Positions 52,531-64,000 of a stretch of DNA of 64,000 bases are shown one piece after another. Both the position numbers and the translations under genes were made by a program. The notes under the pieces were generated by a model. The model was given only the letters and a program-made list of their open reading frames with translations. It was not told the origin of the DNA and searched no databases. The DNA is taken from contig NC_092465.1 of assembly GCF_047495875.1 (NCBI RefSeq), positions 8,357,160-8,421,159 of the forward strand, written 5' to 3'. The stretch comes from Pithys albifrons albifrons (taxonomy: Eukaryota > Chordata > Aves > Passeriformes > Thamnophilidae). Positions within the stretch are counted from its first letter, which is position 1, and every line of letters begins with the position of its first letter.

Positions 52531-54530
52531 TATATAAAGATTTATTTAAATATACCTATATATGCTTATATTTAAGTACATATAGATTGAAAGACTTATT
52601 TTAAACTGCCTCCTGATTTAAACAATACAAAGTAAGCATATGCAAACAAGGTTAATAAATCTCCAGTCTTATTCTTGTTGTCATGCATCTTTTGACTAGT
52701 CTGGCAGCCTTGCTATCTTGAAATGAAAACTCCCAAACTTTATCTGCATTTTTTTCATTTTTTAAATGCATTCAGGCACAATAGACTTTATCCAGGCTGT
52801 GCACTTTCAGAACCTGAATGGACCCAGCCCTGGGACACCTGATCTGGGCTCAGTGTCCATCCTGCTTTGTGCAAGGAGTCTCAATAATGACTTCCAGAGG
52901 TCCTTTGGACTTGGCTGAGTCTTTGAGTCAGTATCAATACATGAGCAGTGTTCCCCGTGGAGATAAAGTTTCTCAAGAGTAAAAAAAAAAACAAAACCTT
53001 GAATTTTTTTTTTAGAACTGTTCCCAAGAAGGAAACAAATGTCAAATATCTGCCCAAATGTTCAGTTTCATAAGGTGCCAAATAATATGTAAATATTCCT
53101 TAAATATTTTTCAATAGTTTTAATCATCCTTTTCTTTTATGTTCACTTAAATTTTTAATCTCCATACCTTTGTGTTTATTAGAAATCTCATCCTTTTCCA
53201 TTCCACATACATGAACAAGTACAGTTTTCACTGCAGTGCTCATGTTTGGTTGAAAGAAGTTCCAAAATGTTTCTGTGCTGCAAAAATGAGGAAAATCAGA
53301 TGAAAGGAAAACCTAAGTTCTGACTGAAGGTTCACAATCACTTTTTGTTATGGTTAAATAGTCAAAAGAGCTGGATAAATCTGGAAACCAATTATTCTAA
53401 AATGTGAGAGGGGAAAAATAAATATGCTTTTCAGTCATTCTGCATAGCTCTATCAGCAGTGCACATTGAATAATAATTAAATTTTGCTTAAAGTAGACAA
53501 ATTGGCAAAAAAATAGTGACTTAAAAAAATCAGTCTGGTCACAGTCATCTTAAGACTTACAGCTTCTTTTTAATTCCAAATTGCAAGTTCCTAGTCAGAG
53601 GAATCTAATGCACAAACCGAAAGTGTAGTCTTGAAGGGAATTTTTGTATTGTGTATTCACTCCAATTTCTTGAGGGGAATCAAGGGGCTGATCTTTTGTT
53701 GCTTGTTTAAATAAGGAGAAAAAAACCAAATAGGTTGAAATCTTAAAATCATGGAACTTTTTGGGAAAAAAATTAGTCATTCCAAAGACAAGTTCAAGTG
53801 TCAGTACCTGTGCTAAGGACAACCTGTAGAAATGGTAAATGGTAAAAAAATATGAGCAAACATTTAAAAACTGTCCTAAAGAGAATATCTGCTCTTCCTA
53901 AATGCACAATGAAAAGGATCTTGAAGCTGGAAGATGTTTTGTGCCATGAGAGCTCCAGAGCTCCTTGTCACATTTCAGAGAACCAGTCCAAGCACATCAG
54001 AATTTCATTTTCTTCCACAGTCTTTGACTTCCACTGTGCAAGAAATATCATTAACTTTATATTTAAGTAGCAAGAGTTACCTAGCAGGCTCTTAAAGTGC
54101 CTATCACTTCTGAACTTCATGAGAATGCTGTTAGTCAGTGGAACTTTTTCCATTGTCTTTAAAATGGAATTTTGAATCAGCCCTTGTCTACCTATCACAC
54201 AAATGTAATAAAGTTGTCACTGTATTGTGAGAGCATCAGCCAGGATAATGAACAAGGCACAGGCTGCTGCTAGGATTTTCAGCAGGATCTTGTAGAGGAT
54301 AGATTTATCAATGTTTTCAGCAGCTCATCTGGGCTTTGAGTTGGCCTTTAGGTCTGTAGGTTGTTTACACCTTTGTGAACATTAGTCATTGTGCTTCTAG
54401 TGGTGTTCCCTCTCTTCAGGGACAGTTGGGACAGAGATATCTGACAGCTCGCTGCTGTCATTGTTATTTGCTGTAGCATGTTGAGTTGGCCATTCACTTG
54501 GCCCTGAATCACTGTCAGCTCATAGTGGTT

Positions 54531-55120
54531 CTAATTGCCATCCTCAGTGGCATTATCTTTAAGATATTCTAAAACTGCATTTTCCTCCAGTGGAACTTCC
54601 TGAATGTGACCTGAATGTGACCTATGGATGCTGAGACAAGAATTGGTCCTCGTTCTTGTCACTGTCAACTTCATCTGCCCATGGTTTTGTTTATGACCCT
54701 TTCTCCATTGTTTTAGCTGACCCATATGTGACTGTGCTCTGTTTAGATCCTGCACAGTGGAGTGTGAGCAAGTTTGTTCCTCTGCTTCTCCCCCTCCACA
54801 GGGAGCTGGGTTTGGGGTGGTACCACTCCTACTCACAATGGCTCTTTGCTTGTTGAAATTTGTGTGCAGAGATGAATTAGAAGGTGAATGTGGCCTTTGC
54901 ATCCTTCTGTGATCTTCACCACCTGTCCTGGCTGGGCTCACACAGTAGGGAAGTAAGTAACTCACACTCTGTGCTAAGCACATCTGAATCTCAGCTTCTC
55001 CTGTGATAATTCCTTGTCTCTGTGCTGTCCCCTGGGGATGGCTGTGTCTGAAACTGAGATCTAAGTCTGCTCAACAGTTTGAATTCCCATTCAAGTTTGT
55101 TGAAGGATTTATGACTTCAT
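54531..55120 (-). pseudogene. Unidentified degenerate protein-like region, possible pseudogene
   Basis: The - strand carries an open frame of 150 codons (54983 to 54531), the longest in the window. Its composition is hydrophilic and protein-like (HSPSNSSLHTNFNK; GQMKLTVTRTRTNS; LEENAVLEYLKDN). Past its stop the same frame continues as NHYELTVIQGQVNGQLNMLQ without another stop until about 54350. Upstream, a second frame reads NKLEWEFKLLSRLRSQ. The pattern could be one coding sequence broken by a nonsense change and a frameshift. The Q-rich tail loosely recalls C-termini of Myb/SANT-type transposon-derived proteins, but I do not recognise the family. Local GC is higher than in the intron around it. 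Chance cannot be excluded. Confidence 0.28.
54607..54623 (-). promoter_or_regulatory. Exact DR5 nuclear-receptor element (RARE-like)
   Basis: The - strand reads AGGTCA-CATTC-AGGTCA (plus TGACCT at 54607-54612 and 54618-54623). This is two perfect half-sites in direct repeat with five-base spacing, the classic spacing for RAR/RXR. It arises from an 11-bp tandem duplication (TGAATGTGACC). Only the sequence match is seen; binding is inference. Confidence 0.45.
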
Positions 55121-55407
55121 ATGCTTCATTCCTGCAAAAAATCCCCACCTCTTTCTAAACTTCCCTTGGAGGAGGGTTAGTAGGACAAGTCTATAGCTAT
55201 GATTAGATTAGCCTGGGAGTGGTTTACATGTGGAAAAACTATTCATGTTTTCATGCCATATCAATGAGTAAGATGAGCTGTTATACCCCTTGAATGTTTG
55301 TTTATTTATTTAGATACTTTGCAGCTGCAATGGACCTCCTAGTTCTAATCCTTATTGGTGTCACGTAGTCTTTGTGTTGTAAAGCTGCATTGGGCTTTTT
55401 CATGGAT

Positions 55408-55495
55408 TTGCAGAATATCCTGAGCTGGAAGGGACCCACAAGGGTCATCAAGTCCAGCTCTTTAGTTTCCCTTAACCCTTTGAATTTCAGTCCTT
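55408..55495 (-). mobile_element. Short CR1 LINE 3' fragment (antisense)
   Basis: CAGAATATCCTGAGCTGGAA, then GGGACCCACAAGGGTCATCA and AGTCCAGCTC, match the reverse complement of an avian CR1 3' end, a different subfamily from the copy at 52.4 kb. The copy fades after about 55460, so its far limit is approximate. Confidence 0.85.
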
Positions 55496-56584
55496 GGTAA
55501 GATACAGAAAATGAAGCTGGCAGAAGTCACTTTGTGTCTCGCTAGCCCATGATGCCAGTGCTACTTTATTTTTGTCTCAGATTCTTCTTGAATCAGCTAT
55601 ACTAACATCAATGGAAGTTCTGGTACAGCAGCATAATGAGGATCTGAAAGGGCATGGTGTTAATTGTGGGTTTAGCTCATCAAAATATCCTTGAGGTCAA
55701 GGACAGATCATTGGTAATAAATTAACCCTTTTTTGGGGGTTTCTTTCAAAGAGTGTTTTGCATAAATAGTTTAATTTACTGTATAGGCCCCAACCCTTTG
55801 TTGTGAGGTTTGTATTTGTCATGTCTGTGAATGTTGGTCAAAGATGAAGAATCTTTTTCTTGAAAAATGTTGTCTTATTTTAGCCTGGAATTAGCCAGAA
55901 AGGCTCAGGTTGCCATAATGCTTGAAGAATTTACATGAAATAGTGTAAATATACTGTAGTTAGATTTAAATTAGCTAATTAAAGTGATACTTGTCATTTT
56001 AGTGGGGAGTATGTGGCTATTTCTTTGTTAATTTTACTGTAACCTGTTTTACTGTAGTCTGATCTTGTACCTTTTATGTTAAATAAGGCTTTTGTATGAG
56101 TGTGAGAGAACTTAGATCTAAATTTTGAGGTGATGGTCCTTTTTTTTTTCCCATGTGCCTCACTCTCAATACACATATGATCCCATCATGCTGTACTTGT
56201 GGTCCTGGAGTCTCAGTGATGTGCAAAAAAGATGATACTCTGATCACAGAAATCCTGTGAACAGTAGATTTCATTCAGAGATCCCCTAGTGACACGAAAG
56301 CCTCAGAACTCTAAGAAGTCCTACAAAGCTGTTTTTAAATTTGCTTATGTTATATATTTCTGTACTGTAATTTTTATATTTAAAAATATCCAGGAAGGTT
56401 GTTCTATGTTAGCAATATATCCATATTTCATCAAAAATGCAGTTGAATGCATGAATGAAAAACTTCTGGCCTATTTCATTACATATTATTGGGCTTAATT
56501 ATTTGTTTTGTTAACAGATTAGGAGCGTTTGGAGTGGATGGTTAGTAAGGCTTCCACATAGGAAACTTAATAACAATTAAGCTA

Positions 56585-56658
<74 letters not shown>

Positions 56659-56660
56659 AA
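56585..56660 (+). repeat. Compound (AC)n(AT)n microsatellite
   Basis: A short run of AC units passes directly into about 27 AT units and then imperfect TATATATAAA. It is likely length-polymorphic and able to form cruciform structures. Confidence 0.95.
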
Positions 56661-58824
56661 AAATTAACAATTAGATTTGAAGTTTGATTTCCACCATCTT
56701 GAGAGTAGTAAAAATCAGTCCTCCCCAAAAGGGCAGTTATCCAGTTGAGGAAGGGAACTTGTATATTAATAGTACTTCTCATGAGCAGAATTTCACTCTG
56801 ACTCTCAGCTGTGGTATTTATTACAGCAGCCATCTGGTTTGGCAGTGCCATAATTTCTTTTTTCAGTAACTCAGATGAAATTAAAGTCATCATACAGTGA
56901 ACACTGCTAGGAAAGTGAAATCTAAATGTGAGCTTAGTATTAAAGTTATTGTAGCTCATTGCAATTTATGTCCTATTTGTGTAGTGTTCCAAAAAAAGAA
57001 GAACATCATTAACTGTTTGGAATATTCAGAGTAAGGCTGTCTATTTAGGTAGTTTTGCTTATATTTGTGTTTCAGTAATTTTCGCAACCTTAGAGTGAAG
57101 TGGGAATTTAGACCTTGAAACTGTGACAAGCAAACGAAAGGGGGAAACGCAGAATCAGGCAGGGGCACGGGGAGGAACAGGTTGCTTTTCTCTCCCACTC
57201 TCTTCCCTGCTACTGGTATCCAGTCCTTAACTCTTTTTTTTTTTTACTATATCTCTTAATAGTCTGAAGCCTCCAGGTATTTGCACTTATCCTGGTAGTT
57301 TATTGTTGTATTCTGCCAGGAATTCCTGCTATGTTTTCTGTGTGTACTTCCATATGCTTTTAATACCAAGGTAACAGAGAAATGTCACCCCAGCTTTTCT
57401 TTTTCCTTTCCCTCTTCTCTAGCTTTTCTCTTATTGCCTCTGTTTCCTCTACCTTGCTCAGTGTTCATGAAACTTTAACTTTCTCTTTCTTAATCCTATC
57501 CCCTCCCAGATGTAATTATGCACTCTGTTACTCATTTAATTTTTCTTTTTTTTTCACTCCTGTTCTAAGAGGGAAAGTTTCCTTTTCAAATATATTATTT
57601 GATCTCAAAAAATCCTCAGTCAATATTCTGCCTACTTTATTATTTTGTCTCTTGTCACAATTAGTATTCTCTACTTTGCTTATTACTTTTCATATATCTG
57701 ATAATTTGATAGATAAATCAGTTACAATAATATTAAGTATGTTTTGGGGAAAAAAGGGGAATTCAGAATGCACAGTTTCTTATGATTTGGTTACATGTAG
57801 AGACTGGAGATGCTTAGGAAGGGATTAAATGTGAGAAGATCCCTGCTAATTTTGCTGGTTGTGTCTAAAGCTCAGAGGTGTTATATGACCCAGGCTAGAT
57901 ATATTTTCTGATGAATCACAGTTCTGTGAACTGGGCTGATGCTCTTATTCCTGCCAAGTGCAAATAGATGTCATAAACTAGAAGGGTAGCCCAGTTCATT
58001 CCAATTCTTATAAAGTGCTTGCCACTGGAATGGTCTGTTAAAAAAGTCTGAAGCTACAAAAAGTTCCTAAGTATAGAAATGAGTTGAAATAATATGCAGA
58101 GTAAAAAAAAAAAAAATTAGTACACTAGATGACAAATGCTAGCAGCTAAATTTGGTGCTCATTTCCACTCTTATATCTGAGAAAGTACTCCAAATGGATA
58201 GCGGATGGCATATCTATCAATCTATACATTTACTTCAATAATGGAAATGAAAGTCAGTTCCCGAGCTATATCTCTCTCAGAAATGTTGGAGACATTTTTT
58301 CTTAACCTTGAGATGATATGTATGGTAGTATATTAAATTAGCATAAAATGTTATGATCATTGAAAATGATATATGGTCATGTGTTCTCTTACAATGCATC
58401 AAGAATAATGAGTGGTAATTGGTTCAGGACATTGATTAAAGAGCTATGGAGACATAGTTTACTACACAAATGGCCTATCAAATTTCATCTCTGTTGTACT
58501 TGCCACTTCATTACTCTAACCTCAAAAAATTTCATGGAAGTATGGCTGGACACTATATATATAGCACTTTATATAGTCATTCAGTGAAACTGTTGAAAAA
58601 ATCCTTTGTTCAGAAGGGTGGTTGAAAGGGATTACTCTGACATCTCCAAAAGAATTGCCTATGGGTGTTCTTAGGGAAACTAGATCTTTGGGTGTCATGT
58701 CTTTAATTGTGGAGGATCATGGCTAGTCAAAAAAAAATCCTATTATTACCTGACCAAACAGAATTCATTAACCTTAACCCTTTGGTGTTAGACATTGCCA
58801 CCAAAATAAGGCTAAAATAAAGAT

Positions 58825-58960
58825 TGAGTCACCATTTCTGGAGGTATTTAAAAGTCATTTAGGTGTGTCACTTAGGGAAATGGTTAATGATGGGTTGTCA
58901 GTATTGGGCTAATGTTTGGACTTGATCTTACTGGAACCTAAATGATTCTCTGATTCTAAT
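58825..58960 (+). mobile_element. Diverged CR1 LINE 3' fragment (sense)
   Basis: GAGTCACCATTTCTGGAGGT, followed by ATTTAAAAGTCATTTAGG and later TTGGACTTGATCTTACTGGA, follows the CR1 3' untranslated consensus in sense. The copy ends in a GATTCTCTGATTCT tail that resembles the short tandem 3' terminus of CR1. Many substitutions suggest an older copy than the one at 52.4 kb. Weakly similar sequence may extend upstream to about 58770. Confidence 0.8.
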
Positions 58961-61548
58961 CAGTGAAACCTCTTGGAAATGACACACTAATCCTTCATAC
59001 AAAATAGTTTGGAAATAATGATTTTGTTGTTGTTAGCTGAGGAAAATGTATGGAGCAGACTGTAAATTAATTGAGTCTCAGAAATTTGTGTTTCTGACTT
59101 GTTTCTCATTTAATTTTACATAAATTGGCAGTGGGCTTTGCTAGAGCTCCTCTGTGGTGTTTGGTTTGAGAAAACCCACTGTTAAATAGGTTAAAACAGC
59201 TATTATGCATAGAACTCTGGCAAAACTTAGTATGCAGAGATCTAGACTAGTGCAAGTGAAGTCAGGATTAGGTAAAGAAGACTGTAACTGGAGCAGCTGA
59301 CTCACTGTGAAGCCATTTTGGGGCTCATTTGGCCAATGCAATAACTTTTCAAAACTCTTTGAAAGTTTGGAGGATCAATAAAATAGTAAAGGCTGGAAAA
59401 ATTTAAGGAGAACAAAATATAAAATTAGAATCTTCAAGTTTGGATCTTTGCATCTTTGTGGAACATGCTGCCTGAGTTGTTCTGAAAGATTAAAATTGCA
59501 TGTCTCTTATTCATCTGTCTTTAAAAAAGTTAAGTCAGTTAATACATTACATAAATCAGGGATTTGCATGTGATTGAAGAGTACATGACCTACTGAAATG
59601 TGCTGCCTAAGATCTTTATGACTTTGCAATCAGGCTTCCCGAGAACTCCTTAATACCAAAGAGAAATGGTATTATGTAATTACAGCAGAAGAAGTTCATG
59701 CAGGTAGCAACAATTTATGTGATTTATTTCAGATTTTCCTGAAGTTCAAATCCATCATGGTGCACAGAGCTAAAATAAAACCTTTCAAAACTCAAAAATG
59801 GGTTTTGAGTAAGGTGTGAAGGTGGAAGCCTTTACCTGCTTTTGCTGTGTCTCCCCCCTGTCCCCAGGGGTCACTTCAGAGCGAAGCATGGAATGAATAA
59901 AAGAGAACACACTGAGCATAGTTTTGGGGCTTATTTCCATTGTGTTACGATGAAGCAGGAGAAGTTACCAAGACCCTTCTTGTAGTTGACTACTTGATTT
60001 ATTTGTCTTTTAGCTCAAACAAACATTCATGGACCCTGGTACTTGAAATGTGCTTATTGTTTACATCAAGAATTCATTTTTTTTCCTTCCCTTCCTTGTG
60101 TAAGTGATTAGCCTGATATGTATATAGAGTTTTTTATTTAATCTCTTATTTTATTCCTGATTGAAGAATAATTTATTTTATCCCTACACACAGTAATCTC
60201 TCCTTTGGGAATCCAGCCATTTTGATAGGAAGGAAGGAAAAGAACTGAAAAGTGGGAATTTTGCAGCTTCCATCGCTATATTCACTTGTCCAGTTTTACA
60301 GGGCTTTATTGTCTGCATCAAAAGAACAGGGTGGTGAAACAGGCAAATAGGGGATAAAAATGTAAAGAACATTTAAATGATTCAGCATTTTACTTTTTGC
60401 AATATTTGCACACTCTGCAAATCAAACACAATAATTAAATCCACAGAGATCTTAACCACATGTATACTGAATGCATAAAGCTGTCAGAGATCGCAGTTAT
60501 TCAGGAACACCCTGCCAGTGCTTACTCAGTCACAAAATAATACAAAATGTAAAAAAAATACCTAGAGTCACAAGTTAAAAACCAAGAAAGAAAGAGTATG
60601 AAATTCTCTTATGTTGCACTCTTTCACTTACAGTACTGTCCTAACAGATTAAATGTACATTTAATGAGAGCAAAAGTCTTTTTAAATGGAACCCATAAAC
60701 AAAATTTAAATTAAATTTATTATAATTAATTTTATTTTTCCTCTTATCTAAATAGAAATCTAAGTCTAATCTGGAATGTCAGCCGAGGGTGGTATCCTCT
60801 GACATTTTCTTTGTGAGATTGAGGCAGTCAAGCTGAGTGTGCGGGTTTGAAAACGTCTTCATCTTTATTTGGAAATTGTAACATAGGGGTCCATAAATTA
60901 GGTGTTGGTTGAAGATTATGGTTATGAAAGAAATTGTGGTGCTAGTTCAAACAGCAAGCAGTTGCAAGGACAGATAAATATTTCAGTAAGTTGTTAATTG
61001 CTTAGGTTAATTGTTTTCCCATACATAAATTAGAGCATCTTTAGGGACACCCAAGTTCTGGACAGCAGATGTGATAAGGGTGCATATTTTTGTATGCATT
61101 TTTAATAAAGACAAAAATCACAAGTGTTGCAAACTTGTCTTGAAAAATCTGAACAGCCTTTTGAGAACAAAAAGTGCTGAAATTCTCAAGTTCTTACCCA
61201 GTCAAGAAACTGTATTCCTAATCTATTACAGGGCTTGGGTTTTTTTTTTTTTTTGGGTTATCTACCATACCAGAAAGACTTTGGTTTGCTTTAATTACAT
61301 TTGAAGTCACAGTATCTCTGCTGGCTGCAGAGCTTTCGGGAACTGCCACTCTAATTTTCCAATTTATAGATGTGCCAAGAACAAGGGTATTTCTCTTACC
61401 CTCCTCCCTCTAAATTCAAAACATTATCAGACTTTCACGCAGAGTGTACTTTGCTTTTGAACGTGGTTGTTCTTCATGGTCACATGTTGATTTACAGAAT
61501 CTGCTTTCACACAGCTCTGCAAGAAACTCATGTTAATTAGAAATAACC

Positions 61549-61823
61549 TCAGGAAGATTCAGAGTTTAGTTCCAAGGTATATTTTAGCCTTCTTTCATCT
61601 TCAGAAGAGGTAGGAGCTTTCAGATCACCAACATTTATTTGGTTGTTTTTTAAAATACTTGTTGCCAATGTCTCCATTTTCCTATTGTTTGCAAAGTAAT
61701 AAGAATTTTGAAGTGTGTTTTCAAGAGTGAGGAGGTGATGCTTATATTCTATGTCTTTATATCCATCCAAATCATACATTTGGAAATAATCCTTTAGTCC
61801 TCTTGCGCCTGCCACAAAATGAG
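61549..61823 (-). other. Unidentified antisense open frame with acceptor-like start
   Basis: On the - strand, TACTAAT and a pyrimidine-biased stretch ending ATTTCAG sit just before 61823. From there an open frame of about 91 codons runs to a TGA at 61549. The peptide is polar and protein-like (AHFVAGARGLKDYFQMYD; NNQINVGDLKAPTSSEDERR). About 250 nt further along, the - strand has an ATTAAA (plus 61290-61295), and a run of about 16 A (plus 61238-61253) follows. This could be a terminal exon of an antisense nested gene, an old retrocopy, or chance. I do not recognise the protein. Confidence 0.25.
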
Positions 61824-62064
61824 CTGAAATGACAACCAGAGGATAATTAGTAGTGGTGAAAATTAACATAATTAAGCTGCACCGACGGAGAAAGAGAGGC
61901 CATTAGAGCTTTGACAGTTTTGTATTTTTAGACCTACAGTTTTCAGTTTTCTTTTTCCTTAACCGAAAATTGAAAAAAAATGTAAACATTGATTTCTTGC
62001 TAAGATGATCAAACTGTAAAGCAGTCCAGGTAATACATCTAAGAAGGCATGCAGTCAAACTTTG

Positions 62065-62153
62065 TTGGGGATTTTGGCTTTTAAGCTTTGTCTGTTTGTT
62101 TGTTTTGGCTTTGTTTGGGGTTTTGTTGTTGTTGGGTTTGGGGATTTTTTTTT
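62065..62153 (+). repeat. G/T-rich low-complexity tract
   Basis: Alternating T and G runs, with three GGG/GGGG runs within about 35 bases (from about 62117), then T-rich sequence. It resembles the tract at 4.3 kb. Confidence 0.8.
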
Positions 62154-64000
62154 AATAGATTCAAATAAATATTCAGGGTGTGGAGAGGCCTCACTGAAGG
62201 GACCTACTACGGGAAGCAGAGAGCCCTGAGCACAGTCAGGTCTTGGAGCACATGACTGAAGTGAGAAAATGTTGCAGCTCTTGAGCCTTGTTGTGTTGTT
62301 CTGAATGAAAATGAATGTTTAGGGAATATTAAAAATGGGCATTTGGTGGCTTTCATGTTCCCTTTCACTATTAAACCAAGATGAGTTGGTGAGGGGGCCC
62401 CACTCCACATGTCAGTGGGATGCTGTCAGTTCTTACGAGCACAGCAAAGAGTGGTCTTGAGCTTCTCCTCCCCCCGACTCCAAACAAATGCAGACTGCAG
62501 AGAAAGGAGTTCATAAGAAAGAATTAGTCCTGAAAGGTGTTGATAAACACCAAATTAGAAGGAAAAGAGTCCTCAATCAAATGTACTGATTTGTTTTTAA
62601 ACCAGCACAGCTAATTACACCTTTATGTCTGTGGTACTTACACAGAAATTTGTTCAACAGAACACACACGTTGCTATGGCAATAATTTTGTGTGTCAAAT
62701 GTTAAGTAAACTCTAAAAACAATATATATATGTATTTTTTTTGCTGTTGTGACTAGTAGCTCCAGCCCACACACAGCTGTTCTAGAATAACTGATTCTGG
62801 CATGTAGGCTTTGTAGTCTGGCAGTCGCATCCCTGCTGTCAGAGGTGATCTCTGCAGTGCTGGGTGTCTGTGCTTGTCTGCAAGCATGGAGCAGACAGGA
62901 CACCTTCCTCCACCCACACTGCTCTGCCCCATGCCAGGCACTCCTGCTCACATTGTATGGCACTTGCCTGCCTGGTTTCTGATGGCAGAGCCTGTCTTCC
63001 CCATGTGCCTAAGACCCCTTTAAGCCCTGTGGGATAATTCACTTTTCCTTATGGTCAGTGAAAAGGGTGTTCTATCCTGTCATTTTGCACAGCTACATAA
63101 AAAGCACAATTTTTTTTGAATTTATGGGCCAGGGATGAAAGTGTCATTTCTTTGGAGAGCTCCTCTTGGGTGGTTCAGCTGTTTACAAGGTGGGGCAGGT
63201 GTTTGAGTTGATGCATTGCTTTGCTTCACCTTCACAAGTGGAGAAACCCTGACCAGACTCACCAGTGCTGTACACCTGTAGCCATCACTGACATGAACTC
63301 TCCTGAGAGAGCAACTGCAGTGGGAAAAGATGAAAACTAATGCTTTGCCCAATATTTTCTCAGAACCTTGGAGTCCTCATAGTCTGGACTTTTCCGCCCG
63401 CTCTCTGGTGAAATTTTGCAGATACATACCTGACAAATGCTACATATAGAAAGAACCTCCTTTTTCAAATAAAATATTACAACTCCATTTTTTGGAGTAC
63501 TGTCTTTAACTTTTCATCTGTGAACAACACCTTTTTATAACATCTGACAACACATTGAGGGAAAAACACACTTTGACTGTTTATAACAACTTCTGGTGGA
63601 CTTGTAACAGTGACAGCACAGGTAACTATTTGCCTTTTTCAAATTCATATATTTGCATGAATTCTTTGGTTCTCTTGCATCACAGCCATTTTGAGACGTG
63701 CAAGTCTGATGGTATTTTAAGAAGGAAGAAGTAGGAAGTTGCAGCATCAGTTCCTTATATGGATTCTGCCCTTAATGGATCATGTCCAGCATCTTCCTTA
63801 ATTTGATGACTACCCGGAAAACACTTGAGTCCTTTTTTTCCCCTTTGAAATTACAGTAACTGTGTCAGCACTTAGTTGTGACACCGTTTTTGACACTTCT
63901 ACATCCATGACTGTGCTCATAATTTCACAGCTTGATTGTGAATTCTTTGGGAGGCTGAAGCTTTATCTCCCACAGAGGAAAGATCCTGCCAAGAAGTGTA

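Larger units (their letters stand above)
45010..64000 (+). other. DPP10: DPP10 intron downstream of exon B (partial)
   Basis: At least 19.0 kb of intron beginning with GTAAGT; the acceptor is not in the window. It holds a solo-LTR-like insertion (49.2-49.6 kb), three CR1 fragments, an (AC)n(AT)n microsatellite (56.6 kb), and a G/T-rich tract (62.1 kb). Two protein-like antisense open frames (54.5-55.0 and 61.5-61.9 kb) are listed separately. The next DPP10 exon was not found. Confidence 0.82.

Noticed and set aside
57382..57828. 148-codon + strand open frame with hydrophobic start
   Set aside because: It lies in pyrimidine-rich sequence that yields F/L/S runs; no domain, no splice context and no recognisable similarity.
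62577..62963. 128-codon - strand open frame
   Set aside because: No recognisable motif, and overlapping open frames on the same strand are equally long; likely chance in a locally GC-richer patch.
1..64000. Other DPP10 exons, tRNA or rRNA genes, CRISPR arrays, prokaryotic operons
   Set aside because: Looked for by eye and not found. The preceding and following DPP10 exons appear to lie outside the window, though a diverged short exon could have been missed.

Overview
The window is vertebrate nuclear DNA, almost certainly from a bird. It is AT-rich, has no operon structure, and contains two short exons with consensus splice sites. It also carries chicken-repeat-1 (CR1) LINE 3' ends of the kind abundant in avian genomes. 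The style of the CR1 copies and LTR-like insertions suggests a songbird, but that is inference. I see no bacterial, plasmid or phage features.

Layout. Bases 1-33945 are intron. Exon A (33946-34040) and exon B (44935-45009), both on the + strand, encode adjacent pieces of one protein and are separated by a 10.9-kb intron. Bases 45010-64000 are intron again. The joined peptide matches dipeptidyl-peptidase-like protein 10 (DPP10; recalled human residues about 91-147). DPP10 is a catalytically inactive S9B-family homologue that acts as an auxiliary subunit of Kv4 potassium channels. The exons encode the extracellular start of the beta-propeller and keep two N-glycosylation sequons. The flanking DPP10 exons were not found and probably lie outside the window, in keeping with the gene's very long introns.

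Intronic content. Three CR1 fragments were found (52.4 kb and 55.4 kb on -, 58.8 kb on +). A well-delimited solo-LTR-like insertion lies at 49190-49594, bounded by a 9-10 bp direct repeat. A second, less certain LTR-like block lies at about 39.6-40.2 kb on the - strand and contains three interferon-response-like motifs in 50 bp. There are also strand-asymmetric G/T-rich tracts, an (AC)n(AT)n microsatellite and A/T-rich simple repeats. Two protein-like open stretches on the - strand (54.5-55.0 kb and 61.5-61.9 kb) are possible pseudogene or nested-exon candidates that I could not identify. Most other open frames look like chance ORFs in intron.

No previously undescribed multi-gene system is visible. 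The most checkable leads are the solo LTR with its unusually long flanking repeat, the ISRE-like cluster inside an LTR candidate, the - strand ORF at 61.5-61.9 kb with splice-acceptor-like and poly(A)-like context, and an exact DR5 retinoid-response-like element at 54.6 kb.
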